Of a stretch of 64,000 nt of DNA, positions 35,201-44,112 are shown piece by piece. A program made the translations under genes and the position numbers. The stretch comes from Saccopteryx bilineata (taxonomy: Eukaryota > Chordata > Mammalia > Chiroptera > Emballonuridae). Below the pieces are notes generated by a model. It had not been told where the DNA came from, ran no database searches, and saw only the letters and a list, made by a program, of their open reading frames with translations. Where the stretch lies: the NCBI RefSeq assembly GCF_036850765.1, contig NC_089494.1, positions 60,692,309 to 60,756,308 of the forward strand, in the 5' to 3' direction. The first letter of the stretch is position 1. The number at the start of each line of letters is the position of its first letter.

Positions 35201-36110
35201 CCTGAAGCGATATGAACTTCCCTCTTATCACTGCTTTTGTTGCATCCCATAGATTCTGATATGTCTTATTGTCATTTTCATTAGTCTGTATATATCTTTT
35301 GATCTCTGCACTTATTTCTTCTTTGACCCATTCATTTTTTAAAAGTATGTTGTTTAGTTTCCACATTTTTGTGGGATTTTTTTCCTCTTTTTTGCAGTTG
35401 AATTCTAGTTTCAAGGCTTTATGATCAGAAAATATGCTTGGTACAACTTCAATTTTTCTGAATTTGCTGATGTTGTTTTTGTGGCCCAACATATGGTCAA
35501 TTCTTGAGAATGATCCATGTACACTGGAGAAAAATGTATACTCAGTCACTTTGGGATGAAATGTCCTGTAGATGTCTATCATATCCAGGTGCTCTAGTGT
35601 TTTGTTTAAGGCCACTATGTCTTTGTTGATTCTCTGTTTGGATGACCGATCTAGAGCCGTCAGCAGTGTATTGAGGTCTCCAAGTATGATTGTATTTTTG
35701 TCAGTTTTTGTTTTAAGATCAATAAGTAGCTGTCTTATATATTTTGGTGCTCCTTGGTTTGGTGCATATATATTAAGAATTGTTATGTCTTCTTGATTCA
35801 GTGTCCCCTTAGCCATTATGAAATGGCCATTTTTGTCTCTGAGTACTTTTCCTGTCTTGTAGTCAGCATTATCCGATATGAGTATTGCTACACCTGCTTT
35901 TTTTTGGATGTTATTTGCTTGGAGTATTGTTTTCCAGCCTTTCACTTTGAATTTGTTTTTATCCTTGTTACTTAGATGAGTTTCCTGTACGCAGCATACA
36001 GTTGGATTTTCTTTTTTAATCCATTCTGCTACTCTGTGCCTTTTTATTGGTGAGTTTAATCCGTTTACATTTAGTGTAATTATTGATACTTGTGAGTTCC
36101 CTATTGCCAT
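32281..36110 (-). pseudogene. ORF2: L1 ORF2 (endonuclease-reverse transcriptase), copy A, one frameshift
   Basis: ORF2p nicks target DNA and copies L1 RNA at the nick. The first frame (36,110-32,832, 1092 codons) has the APE-type endonuclease at the N-terminus, with LNVNGLN (about residue 14), QETHL (about 43), GDLNT (about 145) and SDHKA (about 229) covering catalytic Asn, Glu, Asp/Asn and His. The reverse transcriptase follows with [26 protein letters not shown] and the catalytic FADDMILY. The last ~189 codons (to 32,281) are in another frame and hold the cysteine-rich end, [16 protein letters not shown]. The switch comes from 2 extra nt (GT) near 32,853 that copy B and the third L1 (63,900) lack. 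Undamaged length would be about 1275 residues, as in human L1. The start codon overlaps the end of a small spacer frame. Loss of the C-terminus should abolish mobility. Confidence 0.95.
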
Positions 36111-36340
36111 TTTATATCTTGCTTTCTGTTAGTTTTGTGTCTTGTATGATCTTTCTCTTTCGTTTTTCTATCTTTTGTTTTTATTTGGTTGTATTCCATA
36201 CATCTTTCCTCTGTTGCTATCTTTTTTATCTCATGTGCTTCTGTGGTGGTTTTTTCAATGGTGGTTACCTTTGAGTAATGAAAAGGGTCCCTACCCTGTT
36301 CATTGTAGTGAACTATTTTGTGATTACTTTTGCACTCCAT
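36101..36340 (-). CDS. Open frame in the L1 ORF1-ORF2 spacer, copy A (79 codons)
   Basis: A 79-residue frame begins 73 nt after the ORF1 stop and ends so that its TAG overlaps the ORF2 ATG region by 10 nt (36,101-36,110: ATGGCAATAG read in two frames). The product would be very basic, rich in Lys, Arg, Thr and Glu, with no signal peptide or membrane segment. Copy B has an equivalent 80-codon frame with the same 10-nt overlap; about 64% of residues agree by eye, while the ORF2 N-terminus agrees at about 91%. I recognise no family. The A-rich, T-poor L1 sense strand favours open frames, so translation is unproven. An alternative reading is a spacer whose coupling to ORF2 re-initiation is what matters. 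Confidence 0.35.
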   Translation of the reverse strand: MECKSNHKIVHYNEQGRDPFHYSKVTTIEKTTTEAHEIKKIATEERCMEYNQIKTKDRKTKEKDHTRHKTNRKQDIKWQ

Positions 36341-36413
36341 CGTCCTTTGCTACTGTTAATCTCCATCTTCTCCCCCTCTTTCTTTTTGTTGTTGTCACAG
36401 TTTAAATTTGGTT

Positions 36414-37434
36414 TTATTGTGTTCTTCTTGGAGCTTTTACTTGTGGCTCTGTTTTTTTTTTGTTCTTTGTATCTGATTGGAGAACCCCCTTTAGTAATTC
36501 CTGGAGTGGGGGTTTTCTGATGATAAATTCCCTCATCTTTTCTGTATCTGTGAATGTTTTTATTTCTCCTTCGTATTTGAAGGATAGCTTTGATGGGTAT
36601 AGTATTCGTGGCTGAAAGTTCCTCTCTTTTAGGACTTTAAATAGAGGGGTCCACTCTCTTCTAGCTTGTAGAGTTTCTGCTGAGAAATCTGATGATAATC
36701 TAATGGGCCTTCCTTTATATGTTGTATTCTTCTTTTCCCTGGCTGCCTTGAGAATTTTTTCTTTGCTGTTGGTTTGTGTCAATTTCATTATGATATGCCT
36801 TGGAGTAGGTTTGTTGGGGTTAAGAAAACTTGGAGTTCTGTTTGCTTCTTGAACTTGAGGCTTTAGTTCTTTCCAGAGGCTTGGGAAGTTTTCATCTATT
36901 ATTTGTTTGAGTATGTTCTCCATTCCATTTTCTCTCTCTTCTCCCTCTGATATACCTATTATTCTTATGTTATTCTTTTTGATGGAGTCAGATAATTCTT
37001 GTAGGGCTATCTCATTTTTTTTTAATTTTTGAGTCTCTTTCTTCTTCTCTCTGTTGTGCCTCAAGTTGCTTGTCTTCTATTTCACTAATCCTCTCTTCTA
37101 TCTGACCTGTTCTATTAGCTAAGCTTGTTACTTCGTTTTTCAGCTCGTGAATTGAGTTTTTCATCTCTGTTTGATTTGTTTTTATAGTTTCAATTTCCTT
37201 GGACATATATTCTTTGTGTTCATTGAGTTGTTTTCTGAGCTCCCTAAATTGCCTTTCTGTGTTTTCTTGTATATCTCGGAGGATTTTTAGGATTTCTATC
37301 TTGAATTCTCTGTCATTTAGCTCCAAGGTTTCCAATATATTAAATTTTTTCTCCATAGATTTTTCCTTATCTAACTGTGTTACCTCTCTTTCTTTTGTAT
37401 CCATGATATTCGATTTTCTCTTCCTTAATGGCAT
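36414..37434 (-). pseudogene. ORF1: L1 ORF1 (RNA-binding chaperone), copy A, one frameshift
   Basis: ORF1p coats L1 RNA as a trimer and acts as a nucleic-acid chaperone in the cytoplasmic RNP. The frame starts MPLRKRKSN at 37,434. Residues ~30-130 are a long charged coiled coil (LRDIQENTERQFRELRKQL through ISEIEDKQLEAQ). After a frame change come the RRM-like part (NIRIIGISEGEE, TPRHIIMKL) and the C-terminal domain with RPIRLSSDFSAETLQARREW and NFQPRILYPSKLSF, ending at 36,414. One extra T in a 9-T run near 37,017-37,025 (copy B has an interrupted run there) shifts the frame. Corrected length is about 339 residues, like the usual 338. A truncated coiled-coil peptide could be made but not a working trimer with RNA-binding domains. 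Confidence 0.93.
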
Positions 37435-37439
37435 CTGAG

Positions 37440-39835
37440 GGTGGTTTTGTTGATAGTATTAATGAGATTTAATAAAGAATAAAAAGTTAAAAAAAATAAA
37501 AAAAATAAAAAATCAAAAAGAGTTGTTTTTTTAAAAAAAAATTAATAATGAAATAAAGAAAAATAAAATAAAATAAAAATTTTTAAAAAAAGAAAATTAT
37601 TCCCCCCCCCTTTTTTCCTCTCCTCTCCTCTCCCCTCTTTCTTGAGAAAATCTTGTGGTGGACTGTGAATTATAACAAACAATGCCTGTGATGGAGGGCC
37701 TGACTTGGGGAAAACTAATAAAGGGGCAAAAAAAAAAAGAAAAAAGAAAAAAAAGCGTATGGACCCACAAAAAGCAAATAAGGAAAATATTTGGGTCAAG
37801 AATAAAATGATTTGCTTTTAGGTGTTGGTTGTCTAAGAGTTATGATGAGAGGAATAAGAGGAAAACGGAAAAATGGGGGGACAAATTAAAAAATTACTAT
37901 TGTATTTGGTGGAACAAGAACTAGATAATATGGAGAGCCAGGGATGGGAGCACTGCTAGTGAGTTAAAAAGGTGAAGTAAAAACCCCCCAAAATGCCACA
38001 AACATAAGTTTGAGTCCCAGATAAGATCATTTGTTTGTTATTGAGGTTTGAATGAGAGGAGATGTAAAGGAGAAAGGAAGAAACTAATATAGAGGGAGAA
38101 AAGAAAGAGAGAGAGAGAAAAAAAGAGGGAACCACTAAAAGAAGAAAAAAGAAAGGAGAGAGAGAGAGTTAAGGGTTTTGGAGTGCAACCCTCATAGAGA
38201 GAAAGGAAGAGAAGAGAAAAGATAATGGGAGATGTAACACTTATGGGTAGTGTAGTTCAAGGAGAGGAGAGAGTAAGACCGGTAGAGAGTTAATCGGCCA
38301 AATTAGAGGAGGAAAAAAAGTATCAAGAATGAAGATAAGAGAAACAAATGAACAAATATAATAAAAAGGGATAGGTTATAAAGTCTGCAGATTATTCTTG
38401 ATTTTGAGAGGTTATCTTCTTGCTTTTTCTTTTCTCTCCCTCTTCCTGGTTGGTGACTCTGTACCCCGGGTTCTGCCCCTTTGGCACGCTCAGGTAGAGG
38501 TTTGCAGTTGATAAGTCTCTATGGCAATGTCATGTATTGTGCTTTAGTCTCGTTGGCAGTCGAAGCTCATTAGCATTTATAGGCTCCGACAGTGAGAGAG
38601 TCCGTGTTCCTGGAGCCTTTCTCCTAGTCTTTCCTTCCTCAATTAGTAGCCTGATAATCCAGCTATGGGGTTGCTGCTGCCTCTGCCTGGATAGTAAGAG
38701 GCTCAAAGAGCTGGCAACTCCCCACTCTATTTCCACTCAGCACAGGGCTCTGGGTAAGGCTCAGTCAGTCAGAGCTGCTAGCATAATCAGGCGGGCTTTC
38801 CGCCCACTCAAAGACCTCTGGCTCTGCCACTCTGTCCGGTAACACAAGCGGGCGCCCACTTCCGGGGCGCTTGGAGGAAACTCTCGCTCACTGTCTGCGC
38901 GCGCAGACCAGGATATCCGGCCAGCAGTCTCACGCTCTGAGTGAAACCCCCAACTGCAGGGAAATGTTGCAGCATTGGAATTGAGTCTCGCTCCGTCCCC
39001 GTGCGCGGCTTTTGCAAGGCACTGGGGCAGCCCGAGATTCCGCTTTGGCCCACACAAAGGCCCCTGACTCTGCCCCTCTGTGCGATAACACGGGCGCGCA
39101 CTGCCGAGGCACTCGGAGGAATCGCTCACTCCTTATCTGCGCGCGCAAACCAGGATATGAGGTCGGCCGCATTTCCCTCTGAGTGAAACACCCTCCAGCA
39201 CGGAAAATCTCCACCGTTGGAATTAGTTCTCACTCCCTCCCATGCGTGGCTTTCCCAGGGCGCTGGGGCTGCCCAGAGACTCTGCCTTCGGCCCACAGAA
39301 AGGCCTCTGACCCTGCCTCTCCGTGGGGCAACACGGGCACCCACTCTCGGGGCCTAGGAAGAAATCTCTCGCCCACTAACTGCGCACCGTCCAGGAGACC
39401 GGGTAAAATGGCCACGCCGCTTGTCTTTCTTTGTTTGGGTTTGGCGCAAGTGTTAGCTTGTATTGCCCGGGTTGCCACAGGATCAGATTTTCCTCGGCTT
39501 GGATCTCCGTGCCACAGCCTGGTTCGGCCGTTTCCGTCGCGGCCTGGATCTATTCACCCCCTTTGCCCGCCTCAGTTTCTATATTCACAGTTACCAGAGA
39601 AAGCCACCCTGTTTAGGTTAGTGAGGAAGGCGGAGCATTTCTTACTCCCTATTTCCTTCGGGGTTTGGTTATATATTTAGCCAATTTTTCACTCAATCAT
39701 ACCTTTGGGTGTATTGCGAAGCATCTGGAAGCTCCAAGTATAGGTTTTTCTGTTTCTGGTTGAAGATCTTGTTGAGTTTTGGGGGAGATTTATCGGTATC
39801 GCTTCCTACCCCGCCATTACTCTGATGTCATCTCC
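37440..39835 (-). promoter_or_regulatory. L1 copy A 5' UTR/internal promoter
   Basis: About 2.4 kb lies upstream of ORF1 in sense direction. The first ~425 nt (39,835-39,411) hold a YY1-like site (forward CCGCCATTA at 39,811-39,819) and a CRE-like TGATGTCA (39,823-39,830). Next come about 2.5 tandem units of ~245 bp (39,410-38,807), CpG-rich. The remaining ~1.35 kb ends in a long polypyrimidine region on the sense strand (38,400-37,540). Such internal pol II promoters start transcription at the L1 5' end. Confidence 0.75.
38807..39410 (-). repeat. Tandem ~245-bp units in L1 copy A 5' UTR
   Basis: The block AAAG-CCTCTG-CTCTGCC recurs at 38,810, 39,056 and 39,299 (spacing 246 and 243). CTGAGTGAAAC recurs at 38,937 and 39,179 (spacing 242), and 'ctgcgcgcgca-accaggata' at about 38,895 and 39,137. 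This gives two full units and a partial one, each CpG-rich. Confidence 0.88.
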
Positions 39836-40046
39836 CCAGCACTATTTTAAGAGCTCTACACATACTGACTTACAGCAACCCCATGAGAGAAATTCTAGTA
39901 TTTTCCTCCCATGTTACAGCAGTGGTGGGAGGAGAAGATTTATTTGATGGGAAAGTATAGGGGAGGCTGGGGTGTGGAGAAGCCACACTCTGGTTAACTG
40001 AGTTACAAAGAGGTAAAGTAACTCACCCAAAGTCATGAGAGTAAAT

Positions 40047-40396
40047 CAGGGGTAGTCTACCTTTTTATACCTACCACCCACTTTTGTATCTCTCTTAGTA
40101 GTAAAATTTTCTAACCACCCACTGGTTCCACAGTAATGGTGATTTATAAAGTAGGGAAGTAACTTTACTTTATAAAATTTATAAAGCAGAGTTACAGCAA
40201 GTTAAAGCATATAATAATAATTACTTACCAAGTACTTTAGGTCGGATTTTTGCTGTTTGGCAAAATAAATCTTTATGAAACAATTTATTATAGTTAAATC
40301 TATCTTTTTATTTATACTTTGGTTGCTCCTCTACCACCCACCATGAAAGCTGGAACGCCCACTAGTGGGCAGTAGAAACCAGGTTGACTACCACTG
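40047..40396. mobile_element. hAT-type MITE with CAGGGGTAGTC ends
   Basis: The ends CAGGGGTAGTCTACCT and AGGTTGACTACCACTG are imperfect inverted repeats. A perfect 8-bp duplication GAGTAAAT flanks it (40,039-40,046 and 40,397-40,404). It is 350 bp, AT-rich inside, non-coding, and inserted in the MIR. Confidence 0.93.
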
Positions 40397-40450
40397 GAGT
40401 AAATGATGGAAATACCATTCAAACCCTCACGGAGACTAGTTTCAAAATCT

Positions 40451-40669
40451 GTGATATTAACTTCTGCAACACTGCCTTTAAAATTCAAGGTTTTGTTAGC
40501 AGAGAAAAAATGAAAGAGTGAAAATTGGGAGTCAATTATTCCTACTACAGCCTCCAAGCATCCATGTTTGTCACATACACCAATGGATCTAAGCTTTGGG
40601 ATTCTCTCCCTCATTACAATGTTCTGTAGTTATGCAGCAGATTGCCACTCACAGCAGCCTATAGCACCT
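40451..40669. other. Unique non-coding DNA
   Basis: Nothing is recognised. Confidence 0.4.
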
Positions 40670-41315
40670 ACTGGCTGACATGGTAACTTCCCATCTAGCC
40701 ACCTAGCTTCCAGCTTCTTCACACTCCAGCCTCCCCTATATTTTCTCACCAAATGAATCTTTCTCATGTGCCAGTTACTTCATGCCATGCCCCTCTTTGG
40801 AAACTGGATCAACTTCCTTCTTATGAGCCTGGCCTCCAAGGTCATTTACAATTTGGTTCCAATACATTCCAAATATACAGATCCTTCCTCAGAGCCACAC
40901 AAATCCTTTCTATATCTGTCAGATTGGTCTACTTGTGCCATATGTATTCCTATAACTCAGTTGTCTGGATAGAAAAGGAAGGGTCATCTTGGACCACTGC
41001 GAATGACTACACCTTGCCCCATTTGCTTGTCTGAAGTCAACCCACCAGAGTAGCATCCTGCCTTCCCTGTGGCTAGCTCAGGAGTTCTGTAACGAAGTGT
41101 GCTGGCTGGCTGGATATATGCTCAGTGGCTCATCCAGCTAGCCCTTGGCACCCACACCTCCCTCTTCTCTTATTATCATTTCCACCCCTTGATAAAGGCA
41201 TGAGCCCTCTTTCTATATATGAGACCTCGCAAGACAGAGGCCAAGTGTTTTCTTATTGCGAGCCCCTGCTGTGATAAGGTGCTCAATATGTCTTATTGAC
41301 TGGCTAACAGTTGGT
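40670..41315 (+). repeat. L2 LINE 3' portion, diverged
   Basis: 'cctggcctccaaggtcatttacaatttgg', 'agttacttcatgccatgcccctc' and the end 'gagaggccaagtg'-like 'cagaggccaagtgttttcttattgcgagccc..ggtgctcaatatgtcttattgactg' follow the L2 3' region on the forward strand. The target of a later SINE is just downstream. Confidence 0.55.
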
Positions 41316-41342
41316 CCAAAGTGCGCTTGTTTAGTCACCTTT

Positions 41343-41548
41343 TTTTTTTTTAATTTTTATTTTATTTATTCATTTTTTTAGAGAGGAGAGAGAGAGGGAG
41401 AGAGAGAGAGACAGACAGAGAGAGAAGGGGGGAGGAGCTGGAAGCATCGACTCCCATATGTGCCTTGACCAGGCAAGCCCAGGGTTTTGAACCGGTGACC
41501 TCAGCATTTCCAGGTCGACGCTTTATCCACTGCACCACCACAGGTCAG
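41343..41548 (-). mobile_element. Short CCTGACC-type bat SINE, well preserved
   Basis: Reverse-strand start GCCTGACCTGTGGTGGTGCA, then 'gataaagcgtcgacctggaa', 'ttcaaaaccctgggcttgcc' and 'cacatatgggagtcgatgc', (TC)n and a (AAAT)n-like A-rich tail. A perfect 18-bp duplication, GCTTGTTTAGTCACCTTT, flanks it (41,325-41,342 and 41,549-41,566). Confidence 0.96.
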
Positions 41549-41566
41549 GCTTGTTTAGTCACCTTT

Positions 41567-41898
41567 GAGAATTCCTATAAGTAATGTTACTTGGAAAACA
41601 ATTTTCCAACTAGTGTCCTGTTAAAAGCAGAGATGCCACATTAAGTCAGCAAGATTATCTAACGTTAAATGTAAAGAAAATAAAAATATCACTTTTTTGT
41701 TGTTGTTAAAGGTAGATATTGTCCACCTTGGATCAGTCAGAAAAGGCAGATTTAAATTTATAAGGATGTTCGATCTTCAGATGAACACTTTTCTGTATTG
41801 AGCCATGGTGGGTAGAAAAGTAGGGAAGAGCTTTTCCAGCTATTTGTAATAACGTTGAGCTGAAGTTGAGCACTGGCCCTCTCTTGAACATCAGCTTT
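41567..41898. other. Unique non-coding DNA
   Basis: Nothing is recognised. Confidence 0.4.
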
Positions 41899-41912
41899 AA
41901 GATAGCGGGAAG

Positions 41913-42610
41913 AGCGCCATTCTGACAAAAACAACACACGATAGGTGCTGGCGAGGATGTGGAGAAAGGGGAACCCTCCTGCACTGCTGGTGGGAATGCA
42001 GACTGGTGCAGCCACTGTGGAAAACACTATGGAGTTTCCTCAAAAAATTAAAAATGGATCTGCCTTTTGACCCAGCCATCCGACTTTTAGGAATATATCC
42101 CAAGAATACCATATCACCGACTGAAAAAAAAGAAATGCACCCCCAATGTTTATGGCACCATTGTTCACAATAGCAAAGATTTGGAAACAACCCAAGTGTC
42201 CATCAGTCTACGAGTGGATTAAAAAGCAGTGGTACATATATACAATGAAATACTATGGGGCCATGAAAAAGAAGGAAATCTTATCTTTGCGACAACATGA
42301 ATGAACCTGGAAACTATTATGTTAAGTGAAATAAGCCAGGCAGAGAAAGAAAAATATCATATGACCTCACTCATTTGAGGAATCCAATGAACAATGTGAA
42401 CTGAGGAATGGAATTGAGAAAGAGGAGAGATCAAAGGGACCAGAGGGAAAGAAGACAGAGGGAAAGGCGATGATAGGATGGGATGAACCTGAAGGGAAGG
42501 GGAGGGTACTGTAGGAAGGGAGGCAAAGGAGATTTTGATGGGATTATGGGGGTGGGGGGATGCATTCAGGGTGACCCTAGAATCTATGTAAACACAATTA
42601 GATTTTAAAA
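41913..42610 (+). mobile_element. 5'-truncated L1, forward, about 0.7 kb
   Basis: It opens inside the 3' end of ORF2 ('gctggcgaggatgtggagaaaggggaaccctcc', 'tttgacccagccatccgac', 'tactatggggccatgaaaaag'), continues through a purine-rich 3' UTR and ends in a short A-rich tail. A 14-bp perfect duplication AAGATAGCGGGAAG lies at 41,899-41,912 and 42,611-42,624. The coding part has stops and is dead. It is a different subfamily from copies A and B and related to the element at 44,113. Confidence 0.93.
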
Positions 42611-42624
42611 AAGATAGCGGGAAG

Positions 42625-44100
42625 TTAAGCCATTGGGCATTAATGAAAGCTCTTTATTTCAGAAAGGACAGGATCATGTGCTTCTGGAATGCAGGAGGAG
42701 GAATGTACTCTTCAAAGGTGTATGGTTCTGAAACCTTCTTTGTGCTCTTGGCTTGAGAGTAAGAGGGAAGAGGTGGTGACAAGAATATATTTTAAAGTCA
42801 GGGCGTTGTAAGCTTGTCTTAGACTTCTGAGCTTTCAGAGTGTTTGTTCAGGAGGTGGATTCCAAGGTTTTACAACTTTGCTAAAAACCATTTGGTCTCC
42901 TCTTTAGATCCATTCAGCTGATATCATTTTTAGTGACTTCCGAGGCAGCATTGTTGCTAAGGATTGATACAGCAGTGAATCTTTACTAGCGCCCATCAAA
43001 ACTGCACTGTTGTATCTCCCATTCTACTTTGACTACATTTTTTTTTTTCTTTTAGAAGTTTCCTAGAAAACAGCTTTGCTTTGTCTATTGAATAACAAGC
43101 ATGGAATGTATATAATCACTGCCTTGTTACAGTACAACTGATTTGCATCTGCTGGTTAAATGCAAATTGTCCATCCTTAAGTTTAACGGCATTTGCCTCT
43201 CTTTAAAAGAACAGCACTAAAGTGACGTTTAGACATGACTGTTTGTTTAGCTTGGCTTCTTTCTTTGATCTCATGTTAACATACCTTAATGGCAGGTAAT
43301 GATTGATAATAGAGTATTGTAAAGTTCAGGTAATAAATACTGCTTAACTCATAATAATGCTGAATAATGTACTTTTTATGACTTGGTTTGATGGAAAATT
43401 TCCTTGTCAGCTTGGTCTAATTGTCCAAACAAAACCACCCATTAGTTGAAGAAATACATGTCCAACCTAGACACATTAATTAGGGTTATGGCTGGGCTTC
43501 ACAAAGGAATATAGTAACACTTCAGTTATCTTTAAATGTAATCTTTGGACAGTCTTACTAATGCTAAACTCAGGTTTAATGAGAAACTGTTGTTTGCACT
43601 TGCCCTTTGAGGCTCAAAGACCCGTTTGGAATCTATGGTGACGGCCGTGGCCCACACGTACACACACCAGGGTCTTTCCCTTTGAGGCTCCCAGAGACTA
43701 TCAATTCTAGTGGTTTGAACATCAAAAATCACAACAGTAAGTTCTCTTTATCTTGACGTGGGGGTCAGGGGATTTATCTGAAGAGAAAAGGGAAACTTTT
43801 TAAATTTTTTATTGCTGGGTATTAGAAGACATGACACTGGTATTAAAATAAAAGGGGGATTTTGTATTTTGGTGTTAAACTCAGGGCTGGTACATCAAAA
43901 TGCTTGGTACAATCCTTCTTGCCCAAGTGTATTATTTCCACAATGCTTCACTGTCTTTAGAGTCCCAGGAATATTCCAGAGAATACAGTACAATTGAAAT
44001 ACAGGAGATTATCATACGGGCTTTTCACAAAATGACCAATTTAATAGCCAAGGTTAGAGTTCAGGGCATTCCCATTATGAATCTAAACATAGTTCTTTAA
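42625..44100. other. Unique DNA with a candidate regulatory patch
   Basis: No repeat is recognised. Bases 43,020-43,350 are notable: they carry an inverted pair of octamer motifs and several homeodomain-type TAAT/ATTA cores, and no transposon. Short frames are treated as chance. Confidence 0.4.
43141..43167. promoter_or_regulatory. Inverted pair of POU octamer motifs
   Basis: ATTTGCAT at 43,141-43,148 and ATGCAAAT at 43,160-43,167 are perfect octamers in opposite orientation separated by 11 bp. Each is a consensus site for OCT/POU factors. Function is inferred from motif only. Confidence 0.4.
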
Positions 44101-44112
44101 AAAGGATGCTTG

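Larger units (their letters stand above)
31993..39835 (-). mobile_element. Full-length L1 retrotransposon, copy A
   Basis: This 7.84-kb reverse-strand element has every L1 part. The 5' end is at 39,835 (sense start GGAGATGACATCAG). The 5' UTR is about 2.4 kb, with tandem ~245-bp units at 38,807-39,410. ORF1 lies at 37,434-36,414, a 303-nt spacer follows, and ORF2 lies at 36,110-32,281. The 3' UTR has a G-rich tract, then poly(A). The 13-bp duplication CCAGCACTATTTT (31,980-31,992 and 39,836-39,848) is perfect, so insertion was by target-primed reverse transcription and fairly recent. ORF1 and ORF2 each carry one frameshift, so it is not autonomous. Between two A-runs in the tail lie 22 bp of non-L1 sequence (see findings). 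Confidence 0.96.
31935..40450 (-). repeat. MIR SINE split by L1 copy A and a hAT MITE
   Basis: Three pieces join into one reverse-strand MIR: 31,935-31,992 ('aataatagcagacatttaatagtgcttcatggg'), 39,836-40,046 ('aagagctctacacatactgac', 'aaagaggtaaagtaactcacccaaagtcatgag') and 40,397-about 40,450. The intervening DNA is L1 copy A and the MITE at 40,047. Confidence 0.75.

Noticed and set aside
41913..42610. Possible processed pseudogene of a host gene
   Set aside because: The coding-like text matches L1 ORF2 C-terminal sequence and the element has L1 3' UTR and tail.
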